This document shows positions 24,844 to 34,104 of a DNA stretch of 64,000 nucleotides, one piece after another. Source of the stretch: Nocardioides sp. SYSU D00038 (GTDB lineage: Bacteria; Actinomycetota; Actinomycetes; Propionibacteriales; Nocardioidaceae); contig NZ_JAFFJT010000030.1 of NCBI RefSeq assembly GCF_016924665.1, positions 1 through 64,000 on the forward strand, read 5' to 3'. Within the stretch, counting starts at the first letter, position 1, and each line of letters opens with the position of its first letter. The position numbers and the translations under genes were made by a program. Below the pieces are notes generated by a model that did not search any database, was not told where the DNA came from, and saw nothing but the letters and a program-made list of their open reading frames with translations.

Positions 24844-27540
24844 TCAGTGCGCGGCCTCGTGCCAGCTGTGGCCGGTGCCGACCGAGACGTCGAGCGGCAC
24901 TAGCAGGTCGGCGGCGGCGGCCATGCCGGCGCGCACCACCTCCTCGAGCTGCTCCCGCTCGCCCGGCGCCACCTCGAGCACGAGCTCGTCGTGGACCTGG
25001 AGCAGCATCCGCGAGCTCAGGCCGGCGTCGCGGACGGCCTCGTCGACCCGCAGCATGGCGACCTTGATGATGTCGGCCGCGGAACCCTGGATCGGCGCGT
25101 TGAGCGCCATCCGCTCGGCCATCTCGCGGCGCTGCCGGTTGTCGCTGACCAGGTCGGGCAGGTAGCGACGGCGGCCCATGATGGTCTCGGTCCAGCCGGT
25201 GCGGCGGGCCTCGTCGACGACGCCCGCGAGGTAGTCGCGGATCCCGCCGAAGGTCTCGAAGTAGTCGTCCATCAGCACCCGTGCGTCGCTGGGCTCGATG
25301 CCGAGCTGCTGGCCGAGGCCGAACGCCGAGAGGCCGTAGGCCAGCCCGTAGTTCATCGCCTTGATCTTGGCCCGCTCCTCGACCCCCACCTGGTCGGCCG
25401 GGATGTCGAAGACCTTGGCCGCGGTGATCGAGTGGAAGTCGCGGCCCGACCGGAACGCCTCGATCAGCTCCTCGTCCTGGGACAGGTGGGCCATGATCCG
25501 CATCTCGATCTGGCTGTAGTCGGCGGTCATCAGCGACTCGAACCCCTCGCCGACCACGAACCCCTCGCGGATCCGGCGGCCCTCCTCGGTGCGGATCGGG
25601 ATGTTCTGGAGGTTGGGGTCGGTGGAGGAGAGCCGGCCGGTCGCGGCGATCAGCTGGTTGAACGTGGTGTGGATCCGGCCGTCGGGCTGGACGGTCTTGA
25701 GCAGCCCCTCGATGGTCTGCCGCAGCCGCGCCACGTCGCGGTGGCGGAGCAGGTGGAGCAGGAACGGGTGCTCGGTCTTGACGTAGAGGGCCTGCAGCGC
25801 GTCGGCGTCGGTCGTGTAGCCGGTCTTGGTGCGCTTGGTCTTGGGCATGCCGAGCTCGTCGAAGAGCACCACCTGCAGCTGCTTGGGCGAGCCGAGGTTG
25901 ATCTCCTTGCCGATCACCGCGAACGCCTCGTCGGCCGCCCGCTTGACCTCGCCCGCGAAGTGGGCCTCCAGGGACTCGAGGTGGTCGACGTCGACCGCGA
26001 TGCCGATCCGCTCCATGCCGGCCAGCAGGTCGACCAGCGGCAGCTCGACCTCGGCCAGCAGCCGGGTGCCGCCGCGCTCCTCGAGCTCGTCGTCGAGCGC
26101 GGCCGCCAGGTCGAGCACCGCGCGGGCGTGCAGCATCGCGGTGTCGGCCACCACCGAGCCGCCCTCGAGGTCGTCGAAGAGCAGCTCCTCCTGGCCGGCG
26201 TCGGCGCCGCTGGGGCCCTGCTTGAGCTCGCGCTTGAGGTAGCGCACGGTCAGGTCGGCCAGGTCGTAGGAGCGTTGGTCGGGCCGGGCGAGGTACGCCG
26301 ACAGCGCGGTGTCGCGCTCCAGCCCGGCCAGCGGCAGCCCGCGCCCGGCGAGCGCCAGCATCGGCCCCTTGGCGTCGTGGAGCACCTTGGGTCGGGCCGG
26401 GTCGGCGAGCCAGTCGGCGAGGGCCCGCTCGGCGTCGGGGTCGAGGGTCTCGACCGCGACGTACGCCGCGCCGTCCTCGGTCGCCAGTGCCAGCGCGGTG
26501 ACGTCGCCGGTGCCGGCCTGCCAGTGGCCCACGGGGTGGACGCCGACCCGGGTGCCGGTGGCGTGCTCGGCCAGCCAGGCCGCGACCTCGCCGGGCTCGA
26601 GCACCCGCATCGCCACGTCGAAGCCCGAGTCGTCGACGGCGTCCTCCTCGGTGGGGATCGCCTCGAGCAGCCGGGTGCGCAGCACCTGGAACTCCAGGCC
26701 GTCGAAGAGGGTGTGCACCGCCTGACGGTCCCACGAGGCCCACGCGACGTCGCGGGGCCCGACCTCGAGGTCGAGGTCGGTGACGAGCGCGTTGAGCCGC
26801 CGGTTGCGGATCACGTCGCCGAGGTGGGCGCGCAGCGCCTCCCCCTTCTTGCCGGTGATCTCGTCGGCGTGGGTGATGACGTTGTCGAGCCCGTCGTACT
26901 GGTTGAGCCACTTGGCGGCGTAGCCCTGGCCCACGCCCGGTACGCCCGGCAGGTTGTCGGAGGTCTCGCCCACCAGCGCGGCGAGCTCTGGGTAGCGCTG
27001 CGGCGGGACGCCGTAGCGCTCCTCGACCGCCGCGGGGGTCATCCGGGCCAGGTCGGAGACCCCGCGCATGGGGTAGAGCACGGTGGAGCGGTCGGAGACC
27101 AGCTGCAGAGAGTCGCGGTCGCCGGTGAGGATCAGCACCTCGAACTCGTCGTTGAGCGCCTGGGTCGCCAGCGTCGCGATGATGTCGTCTGCCTCGTAGC
27201 CGTCCTTCTTCAGGAACGGGATCCGCATCGCGGTCAGCACCTCCTCGATGAGGGGCAGCTGGCTCGAGAACTCGCTGGGGGTCTTGCTCCGGCCGGCCTT
27301 GTACTCGGCGTACTCCTCGAGCCGGAAGGTCTGCCGCGAGACGTCGAAGGCGACGGCGATGTGGGTGGGTCGCTCGTCGCGCAGCACGTTGATGAGCATC
27401 GAGGTGAACCCGAAGACCGCGTTGGTGTGCTGGCCGGTGGTGGTGGAGAAGTTCTCGACCGGCAGGGCGAAGAAGGCACGGTAGGCCAGCGAGTGGCCGT
27501 CGAGGAGCAGGAGACGGGGGCGTACGGCGGTCTCGGGCAC
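24844..27540 (-). CDS. polA: DNA polymerase I
   Basis: An 898-residue polymerase that fills gaps and removes RNA primers. The N-terminal 5'-3' exonuclease (about 1-290) has LLLLDGHSLAYRAFFALP and GYEADDIIATLA. The middle domain (about 310-490) lacks the D-x-E metal site of proofreading exonucleases (it reads TRVGVHPVGHW), as in other actinobacteria. The C-terminal polymerase shows DPNLQNIPIRTEEGRRIR, MTADYSQIEMRIMAHLS, YGLAYGLSAFGL and the final VHDELVLE. The GTG at 27540 is 7 bases after TAGGGT, consistent with a leaderless mRNA. Confidence 0.97.
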   Translation of the reverse strand: MPETAVRPRLLLLDGHSLAYRAFFALPVENFSTTTGQHTNAVFGFTSMLINVLRDERPTHIAVAFDVSRQTFRLEEYAEYKAGRSKTPSEFSSQLPLIEEVLTAMRIPFLKKDGYEADDIIATLATQALNDEFEVLILTGDRDSLQLVSDRSTVLYPMRGVSDLARMTPAAVEERYGVPPQRYPELAALVGETSDNLPGVPGVGQGYAAKWLNQYDGLDNVITHADEITGKKGEALRAHLGDVIRNRRLNALVTDLDLEVGPRDVAWASWDRQAVHTLFDGLEFQVLRTRLLEAIPTEEDAVDDSGFDVAMRVLEPGEVAAWLAEHATGTRVGVHPVGHWQAGTGDVTALALATEDGAAYVAVETLDPDAERALADWLADPARPKVLHDAKGPMLALAGRGLPLAGLERDTALSAYLARPDQRSYDLADLTVRYLKRELKQGPSGADAGQEELLFDDLEGGSVVADTAMLHARAVLDLAAALDDELEERGGTRLLAEVELPLVDLLAGMERIGIAVDVDHLESLEAHFAGEVKRAADEAFAVIGKEINLGSPKQLQVVLFDELGMPKTKRTKTGYTTDADALQALYVKTEHPFLLHLLRHRDVARLRQTIEGLLKTVQPDGRIHTTFNQLIAATGRLSSTDPNLQNIPIRTEEGRRIREGFVVGEGFESLMTADYSQIEMRIMAHLSQDEELIEAFRSGRDFHSITAAKVFDIPADQVGVEERAKIKAMNYGLAYGLSAFGLGQQLGIEPSDARVLMDDYFETFGGIRDYLAGVVDEARRTGWTETIMGRRRYLPDLVSDNRQRREMAERMALNAPIQGSAADIIKVAMLRVDEAVRDAGLSSRMLLQVHDELVLEVAPGEREQLEEVVRAGMAAAADLLVPLDVSVGTGHSWHEAAH

Positions 27541-27547
27541 GTTCGCG

Positions 27548-27553
27548 ACCCTA
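27548..27553 (-). promoter_or_regulatory. -10 box of leaderless polA
   Basis: TAGGGT on the minus strand, 7 bases before the GTG at 27540. A divergent GAGAAT at 27583-27588 serves the thioesterase gene, so the two promoters share 55 bases. Confidence 0.5.
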
Positions 27554-27594
27554 TCCCGTGCCGCCGACGGTGCCGGGGTGGGGAGAATGGCCCC

Positions 27595-28032
27595 ATGGAG
27601 CAGTCGCGGGAGTCGCAGCCGTCGGTCGAGGAGTTCCTCAGCAGCATGCCCGCGGGCATGGGCACGTTGAGCGACAAGATGGGCATCGAGCTCGTCGAGA
27701 TCGGCCCCGAGCGGCTGGTCGCCACCATGCCGGTCGAGGGCAACCAGCAGCCCTACGGCCTGCTCCACGGCGGCGCCTCCGTGGTGCTCGCCGAGACCCT
27801 CGGCTCGATCGGGTCGGCGCTGCACGCGCAGCCCGACAAGGTGGCCGTGGGCGTCGACATCAACGCCACCCACCACCGGGCCGCCACCACGGGCGTGGTC
27901 ACCGCGGTCGCCACCGCGATCCACCTGGGTCGCTCCTCGACGAGCTACGGGGTGGTGATCTCCGACGAGCGCGACAAGCGGGTGTGCACGGCGCGGATCA
28001 CCTGCGCGCTGGTGCCGGCCGGACGGTTCTGA
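27595..28032 (+). CDS. hotdog-fold thioesterase (PaaI family)
   Basis: A 145-residue hotdog protein. The catalytic region QPYGLLHGGASVVLAETLGSIGS contains the HGG motif and the acidic residue of the family, and GVDINATHHRAATTG is the second strand pair. Relatives hydrolyse acyl-CoA thioesters, including 1,4-dihydroxy-2-naphthoyl-CoA in menaquinone synthesis and phenylacetyl-type CoA esters; which of these applies cannot be told. The ATG is 6 bases after GAGAAT, again suggesting a leaderless mRNA. Divergent from polA, a common arrangement in actinobacteria. Confidence 0.9.
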   Translation: MEQSRESQPSVEEFLSSMPAGMGTLSDKMGIELVEIGPERLVATMPVEGNQQPYGLLHGGASVVLAETLGSIGSALHAQPDKVAVGVDINATHHRAATTGVVTAVATAIHLGRSSTSYGVVISDERDKRVCTARITCALVPAGRF

Positions 28033-28057
28033 GACCCAGGTACGACGGCCGCCGCGG

Positions 28058-28636
28058 TCAGCCGCGCGGCAGGGCCTGCGAGCGGCGCATCGAGCGGCGC
28101 GCGGCCAGCACCTGGCCGAGCTGGCGGCCGGCCGCGCCGCGCGGGCTGCCCGGGCGCAGGGCCTCGACCCGCGAGCGCATCACCGGGGTGGCGGCGATCC
28201 GGGCGACCGCGAGCGGGCCGAGCGCCATCCGGGCCATGAACCGGTTGGCGTCGCGGGAGCCGGCCGCCACGAAGGTCTCGACGTGCTGGGCGCCGGCCTC
28301 CTCGGCGAACGCGACGGCGGCCTCCATCAGCGCATGGCCGACGCCCTTGCGCCGGAAGCCGACCGCGACGTGGGGCGACACCACCTGCACGGCGGGGTCG
28401 AGGTTGAGCTGGCTGAGGGTGGTCAGCCGCAGCAGCACGGCGCCGGCGACGGTGCCGTCGTACTCGGCGACCAGCAGGCGCTGGTCCGGGGACTGCGCGG
28501 CCTCCTTGACGATCAGCTCGACGTCGGCGAGCTGGTCCTGGCGGTCGGCGCGGCGCAACGAGTCGGCCCAGAGCCCGACCAGGAACGCGGCGTCACCGAC
28601 GACGGCCTGGCGCAGCGACACGGCGGTCCGGCTCAC
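28058..28636 (-). CDS. GNAT family N-acetyltransferase
   Basis: A 192-residue protein with the GNAT core: LRQAVVGDAAFLVGLW at the start, LLVAEYDGTVAGAVLLR as strand pair, and the acetyl-CoA loop VAVGFRRKGVGHALMEAAVAFAEEAG (R-x-x-G-V-G/A). It should transfer an acetyl group from acetyl-CoA to an amine; the substrate is unknown. The C-terminal 40 residues are arginine-rich and probably disordered. It is convergent with the thioesterase gene. Confidence 0.87.
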   Translation of the reverse strand: MSRTAVSLRQAVVGDAAFLVGLWADSLRRADRQDQLADVELIVKEAAQSPDQRLLVAEYDGTVAGAVLLRLTTLSQLNLDPAVQVVSPHVAVGFRRKGVGHALMEAAVAFAEEAGAQHVETFVAAGSRDANRFMARMALGPLAVARIAATPVMRSRVEALRPGSPRGAAGRQLGQVLAARRSMRRSQALPRG

Positions 28637-28747
28637 TGTCCCATCGCCTCTCGGCCTCCTGCGTCGACGAGCCCCGAAACCGCCCCCTACGGGCGTTGCT
28701 CGGGGCCGAGACTACGCTCAGTGGTCCCACTTGTCACAGGAGGTCTG

Positions 28748-29494
28748 GTGGTCACTGGCGCCGGCACCCTCGTCAACGTCGCCACCGTCCTCCTGGGTGC
28801 CGGGATCGGCGTCGCGCTGGGCAACCGACTGCCCCAGCGGACCCGCGACCTGGTCACCGACGCGCTCGGCCTCGTGACGCTCCTGATCGCCGCCACGTCG
28901 GCGATGGCGGTGCTCTCCCCCGACCTCTCCGGCCACGTCGGCGACAGCGCGCCGATGCTGGTCGTGCTGGGCTCGATGCTGGTCGGCGGCATCGTGGGCT
29001 CGCTGCTGCGCCTCGAGCAGCGGGTCGAGGGTCTGGGCGGCTGGCTGCAGCGGCGGCTCGAGGGCGACCGCGACGGCGCGGCCCGCCGCCGCTTCGTCGA
29101 GGGCTACGTCACCGCCTCGCTGGTCTTCTGCACCGGGCCGCTCACGATCCTGGGCTCGCTGAACGACGGGCTCGGCAACGGCGCCGACCAGCTGTTGCTC
29201 AAGTCGGTGCTCGACGGCTTCGCGGCGATCGCGTTCGCGGCGTCGTTCGGCTGGGGCGTGGCGGCGAGCGTCGTCACGGTCGTCGTCGTCCAGGGCGGGC
29301 TCACCGTCGTCGGCGTGCTGCTCGGCGACGTGCTGCCCGACGCCCACCTGGCCGCGATCACCGCCACCGGCGGGCTGCTGCTGGTCGGCGTGGCGCTCCG
29401 CCTGCTGCGCGTCCGGGAGGTGCCGGTGGCCGACCTGCTGCCCGCCCTGCTGGTCGCGCCCGGGCTGGTCTGGGTCGCCCACCTGGTGGCCTGA
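28748..29494 (+). CDS. DUF554 membrane protein
   Basis: A 248-residue protein with about seven helices matching the DUF554 (YdfK/YqgA) family: GTLVNVATVLLGAGIGVALGNRLP at the start, FVEGYVTASLVFCTGPLTILGSLNDGL in the middle, and VLLGDVLPDAHLAAITATGGLLL towards the end. The family function is not established; some members are proposed transporters. The GTG start is preceded by AGGAGGT four bases upstream, so it is translated from a normal ribosome-binding site. Confidence 0.88.
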   Translation: MVTGAGTLVNVATVLLGAGIGVALGNRLPQRTRDLVTDALGLVTLLIAATSAMAVLSPDLSGHVGDSAPMLVVLGSMLVGGIVGSLLRLEQRVEGLGGWLQRRLEGDRDGAARRRFVEGYVTASLVFCTGPLTILGSLNDGLGNGADQLLLKSVLDGFAAIAFAASFGWGVAASVVTVVVVQGGLTVVGVLLGDVLPDAHLAAITATGGLLLVGVALRLLRVREVPVADLLPALLVAPGLVWVAHLVA

Positions 29495-29527
29495 TCGGGT
29501 GCACTGACGGGTCCCCGGTGACGACCA

Positions 29528-29556
29528 TTGACGTAACGGTTCGCTAACGAGAGGGT
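29528..29556 (+). promoter_or_regulatory. promoter of the branched-chain amino acid binding protein gene
   Basis: TTGACG at 29528-29533 and GAGGGT at 29551-29556 are spaced by 17 bases. The leader of about 100 bases contains a repeated TAACG and a GAAAGG ribosome-binding site before GTG 29667. Confidence 0.5.
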
Positions 29557-29666
29557 GCCGGGAAGCGCTACCCGGCTCGTACGGACCTACGGTTTGGGTG
29601 CTGTGCCCACCTCCGGGGGCTGGGCCCGCTGTGAACTGCAACACATCCGACAGAAAGGTTCACGAC

Positions 29667-31025
29667 GTGAATCGATCCAAGCCCGCATCCTGGGTGAAGC
29701 TGCTGGCCGGCACCGCCGCGCTCAGCCTCGCCCTGGTCGCCTGTGGTTCCGAGGACGACGAGCCGGAGGGTTCGGCCGAGGAGAGCCCGTCGGCGAGCGA
29801 GTCCGCCAGCGAGCCCGCCGCCGGGGAGGTCACCGACGACCCCTGCGCCGCCAGTGACACCAGCGCCAACGCCTTCAAGGTCGGCGGCATCCTGCCGGTG
29901 ACCGGCAACCTCGCCTTCCTCGGTCCTCCGGAGATCGCCGGCGTCGGCCTCGCCGTCTCCGACATCAACGCGGCCGGCGGCGTCAACGGCGCCCAGGCCT
30001 GCCACCAGATCGAGGACTCCGGCGACACCTCCGACCTCGCCGTGTCGAGCAACTCCGCCGACAAGCTGATCCAGGGCCAGCCCTCGGTCGTCATCGGCGC
30101 CGCTTCGTCCAGCGTCACCGAGAACGTCGTGCAGACGTTCACCGACGCCAAGATCACCGAGGTCTCCCCCGCCAACACCGCGACGTCGCTGAGCGGCGTC
30201 TCGCCGTTCTACTTCCGCACCGTGGTGCCGGATAGCGTGCAGGGCAACGCCCTCGCCACGCTGATCGCGGGCGACGGCTACCAGAAGCTCGCGTTCCTGG
30301 TGTTCAACGACACCTACGGCACCGGTCTGCGCAACGAGATCGAGAAGAACTTCACCGCGAACGGCGGCACCTGCACCTACGGCTGCAAGGGTGACGGCAA
30401 CGAGTTCCCGGCCAACCAGACCACGTTCTCGGCCGAGGTGAGCGCCGCGCTGGCGACCAACCCCGACGCGATCATGATCCTGGCCTTCGACGAGACCAAG
30501 GCGATCATCCCGGAGCTGAACAACCAGAACTGGGACATGTCGAAGGTCTACCTGTCCGACGGCAACACGTCGAACTACTCCGAGGACCTGCCCCCCGGCA
30601 GCATGGAGGGTGCCCAGGGCACCGTCCCGGGTGCCGACGCGGCTCCCGAGGTCAAGGAGAAGCTCAACGCCTGGAACACCCTGGTCAACGGCGAGGAGCT
30701 CAACGACTTCTCCTACGCCGCCGAGTCCTACGACGCCGTGATCCTGGCCGCCCTGGCCGCGGTCCGCGGTGGCGCCAACGACTCGGTCACGGTCAAGGAC
30801 AACTACGCCGCTGTCTCCGGTGCCGCGGAGGGCGCCGAGGAGTGCACGTCGTTCGAGGACTGCGTCGCGCTGCTCGAGGAGGACAAGGAGATCAAGTACT
30901 CCGGTCCGTCGGGCATCGGCCCGCTGAACGAGCAGAACGACCCGGAGTCGGGCTACGTCGGGATCTTCGCCTACGACGAGACCAACGCCAACTCCCTCTC
31001 GACCACCATCGAGGGCGTCTCCTGA
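29667..31025 (+). CDS. branched-chain amino acid ABC transporter binding lipoprotein
   Basis: A 452-residue periplasmic-binding-fold lipoprotein. The signal peptide ends in LVAC, with Cys26 as the lipidation site, then an acidic serine-rich linker, then the two-lobed Leu/Ile/Val-binding fold (VGGILPVTGNLAFLGPPEIAGVGLAVSDINAAGG; SEVSPANTATSLSG-like second region). It captures an amino acid or related solute for the LivHMGF system encoded on the opposite strand. The GTG start has GAAAGG 8 bases upstream. The gene is convergent with livF, with hairpins between them. Confidence 0.93.
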   Translation: MNRSKPASWVKLLAGTAALSLALVACGSEDDEPEGSAEESPSASESASEPAAGEVTDDPCAASDTSANAFKVGGILPVTGNLAFLGPPEIAGVGLAVSDINAAGGVNGAQACHQIEDSGDTSDLAVSSNSADKLIQGQPSVVIGAASSSVTENVVQTFTDAKITEVSPANTATSLSGVSPFYFRTVVPDSVQGNALATLIAGDGYQKLAFLVFNDTYGTGLRNEIEKNFTANGGTCTYGCKGDGNEFPANQTTFSAEVSAALATNPDAIMILAFDETKAIIPELNNQNWDMSKVYLSDGNTSNYSEDLPPGSMEGAQGTVPGADAAPEVKEKLNAWNTLVNGEELNDFSYAAESYDAVILAALAAVRGGANDSVTVKDNYAAVSGAAEGAEECTSFEDCVALLEEDKEIKYSGPSGIGPLNEQNDPESGYVGIFAYDETNANSLSTTIEGVS

Positions 31026-31051
31026 TCGGCTGATCCACCCGTTCCACGCCG

Positions 31052-31084
31052 GAGCCCCCGGACCCGCCAGGGTCCGGGGGCTCC
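31052..31084 (+). terminator. terminator of the binding-protein gene
   Basis: Arms GGAGCCCCCGGACCC (31052-31066) and GGGTCCGGGGCTCC (31071-31084) pair with a single bulge around a 4-base loop, 27 bases after the stop codon. Confidence 0.85.
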
Positions 31085-31123
31085 TGTGGTCCGCCGCGCC
31101 GAGTCGTCGGGGGGCGTGGCGCT

Positions 31124-31900
<777 letters not shown>

Positions 31901-31904
<4 letters not shown>

Positions 31905-32905
31905 TTCTGCTCCCCCTCGTGCGACGCGGAGCCACCGTGGTCGTGCGATCGCTCCTCGGCGAGCGCCTCGGCCTCGTACTCCTGGATCTTCTCCTCCAGC
32001 GTCTCCTCCTGGAGCAGGGCGTCGTCGCCCAGGTCGGTGTCGTGGTGGGCCCCGAGGTAGGCGTCGACCACCGCGGGGTTCGACATGACCTCGTCGGCCT
32101 TGCCCTCCGCGACGATCCGGCCCTCGGCCATCACCACGACCCAGTCGGAGATGTGGCGCACGACGTGCATGTCGTGCTCGACGAAGAGCACAGTCATGCC
32201 CTCGTCACGCAGCGACTGGATGTGCCCGAGCAGCGACTGCGTCAGAGCCGGGTTCACGCCCGCCATCGGCTCGTCGAGCATGATCATCTTCGGGTCGCTC
32301 ATCAGGGCGCGCGCCATCTCGAGCAGCTTGCGCTGGCCGCCGGAGAGGCTGCCGGCGTAGTCGTCCTTCTTCTCCAGCAGCTTGAACCGGGCGAGCAGCT
32401 CCTCGGCCTTGGTCTCGATCTCCCGTTCCTGGGTCCGCCACAGCGGACGCAGCATCGAGACGCTGAGCGACTCGCCGCGCTGGCCGCTCGCGCCCAGCAT
32501 CATGTTGTCCATCACCGTCATGCGGTTCAGGGCCTTGGTGAGCTGGAAGGTGCGGACCATGCCGGCCCGGGCGACGCTGGAGGCCGAGGTCTTGTCGAGG
32601 CGCTTGCCGTCGAAGGACCAGTTCGCGCCCGTGCGGGCCGACGTGGGCCGGTCGAAGCCGGTGATCAGGTTGAAGAACGTCGTCTTGCCGGCACCGTTGG
32701 GCCCGATGAGGGCGGTGATGACGCCGCGCTGCACCTCGAGGTGGTCGACGTCGACGGCGGTGATGCCGCCGAACTGGCGGACGATGTTGTCGACCGTGAG
32801 GATGGAGTCGGGCTTGGCCGAGCCGGGCTCGGCGCCGACGCCGGACATCAGCGCCCGGCGCGCCTCCGGGTCGCGCAGGTCGGACTGCACTGGTGCCTCA
32901 GACAT
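31901..32905 (-). CDS. livG: branched-chain amino acid ABC transporter ATPase LivG
   Basis: A 334-residue ATPase paired with LivF. Walker A is IGPNGAGKTTFFNLI, signature LSGGQRKLLEMARALM, Walker B MIMLDEPMAGVNP, and switch VLFVEHDMHVV. LivG-type ATPases are normally about 255 residues; this one has an N-terminal extension of about 35 and a C-terminal acidic tail of about 45 residues (ETLEEKIQEYEAEALAEE), likely a coiled coil. Its ATG overlaps the livM stop by 8 bases. Confidence 0.94.
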
Positions 32906-34091
32906 TGATCCGCAACTCTCTCTTGTCTCCCAGGATGCCTTGTGGTCTGAAGATCACCAGGAGCATCAGGACGACGCCCACGACGATCAGCGAGAACGTC
33001 TCGGTCTGCTGGTCGCTCATGATGCTCGACGGCACGTAGGCGTTGGCGGTCTCGCGGAGCAGCACCCGGCCGCCGTAGAAGATCACCGTGCCGAGCACCG
33101 GCCCGAAGATCGTCGCCGCGCCGCCGATGAGCAGCGCGGTGTAGGCGAAGAACGTCAGTGCGCGACCCATGGAGTCCGCCTGCACCGTGGAGGGCAGCAC
33201 GTAGACGATCCCACCCAGCGCACCGAACGAGCCGCCGATGATCAGCGCCTGCATCTTGATCGCGAAGACGTTCTTGCCGAGGCTGCGGATCGCGTCCTCG
33301 TCCTCGCGGATGCCGCGGAGCAGGCGGCCCCACGGGCTGCGGACGAGCAGCGCCGCCAGCAGCGTGCAGAGACCCACCAGGGTCCACGCGACGAGCCGGA
33401 CCCACCAGCCCTGCGCGACGTTGTTCTGGTAGGTGATCGGGAAGACGAAGAAGATCGCCAGCAGGGCGAGCAGGCTGAGGCCCACGACCGCGCCGACCCG
33501 GCCCCAGCGGGCGCCGGAGGTGGCGGCCGGGGCGCCGCGGAAGCGGCGGACCAGCAGCACCGCCGCGACCACCAGGCCGATGAAGAGCAGGCCCGCCAGG
33601 CCGCGCACGACGCCGGAGCCGTCGAAGGTGTCGCGGTAGTTGAACGGGCTGAGCGTCCACGAGGTGTCGGGCAGGAACGACAGGTCCAGGAAGGGACCCT
33701 GGTAGCGCGAGCCACGCAGGCCCAGCGCGCCGCCGGTGAAGTCCTCGAGGGCCGACAACCGGCCCACGAACCTGACGATCTCGGCTGCGGAGATGGTCAC
33801 GATCGCGAGGTAGTCACCCCGCAGCTTCAGCGTCGGTATGCCCAGCACCAGTGCGAACAGCAGGGCGCCACCGAGGCCGACGACGATCGCCACGACCAGC
33901 GGCAGCCCCTCGATGATGGAGATGGCGAACCCGTAGGCGCCGATCAGCATGAAGCCGGCCTGGCCCATGTTCAGCAGACCGGTGAAGCCGAAGTGGATGT
34001 TCAGGCCGATCACGGCGATGACCACGGCCGCGGTGCTCGGTGCGATCGCCTCGCGCAGCGACTGGTTGAGGATGCTCAGGATGGTGTCCAC
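32898..34091 (-). CDS. livM: branched-chain amino acid ABC transporter permease LivM
   Basis: A 397-residue permease with about nine to ten helices. The family hallmarks are GLNIHFGFTGLLNMGQAGFMLIGAYG at the start, the ATPase-coupling loop RSPWGRLLRGIREDEDAIRS, and FFAYTALLIGGAATIFGPVLGT near the end. It forms the membrane channel with LivH. It follows livH by 13 bases. It is longer than the usual 320-350 residues through an extended loop around residues 120-230. Confidence 0.94.
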   Translation of the reverse strand: MDTILSILNQSLREAIAPSTAAVVIAVIGLNIHFGFTGLLNMGQAGFMLIGAYGFAISIIEGLPLVVAIVVGLGGALLFALVLGIPTLKLRGDYLAIVTISAAEIVRFVGRLSALEDFTGGALGLRGSRYQGPFLDLSFLPDTSWTLSPFNYRDTFDGSGVVRGLAGLLFIGLVVAAVLLVRRFRGAPAATSGARWGRVGAVVGLSLLALLAIFFVFPITYQNNVAQGWWVRLVAWTLVGLCTLLAALLVRSPWGRLLRGIREDEDAIRSLGKNVFAIKMQALIIGGSFGALGGIVYVLPSTVQADSMGRALTFFAYTALLIGGAATIFGPVLGTVIFYGGRVLLRETANAYVPSSIMSDQQTETFSLIVVGVVLMLLVIFRPQGILGDKRELRINV

Positions 34092-34104
34092 GTCGATGCT
34101 CCTC

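Noticed and set aside
24991..27594. Long plus-strand frame over polA joined to the thioesterase
   Set aside because: Only the last 145 codons from 27595 match a protein family; the rest is antisense to polA.
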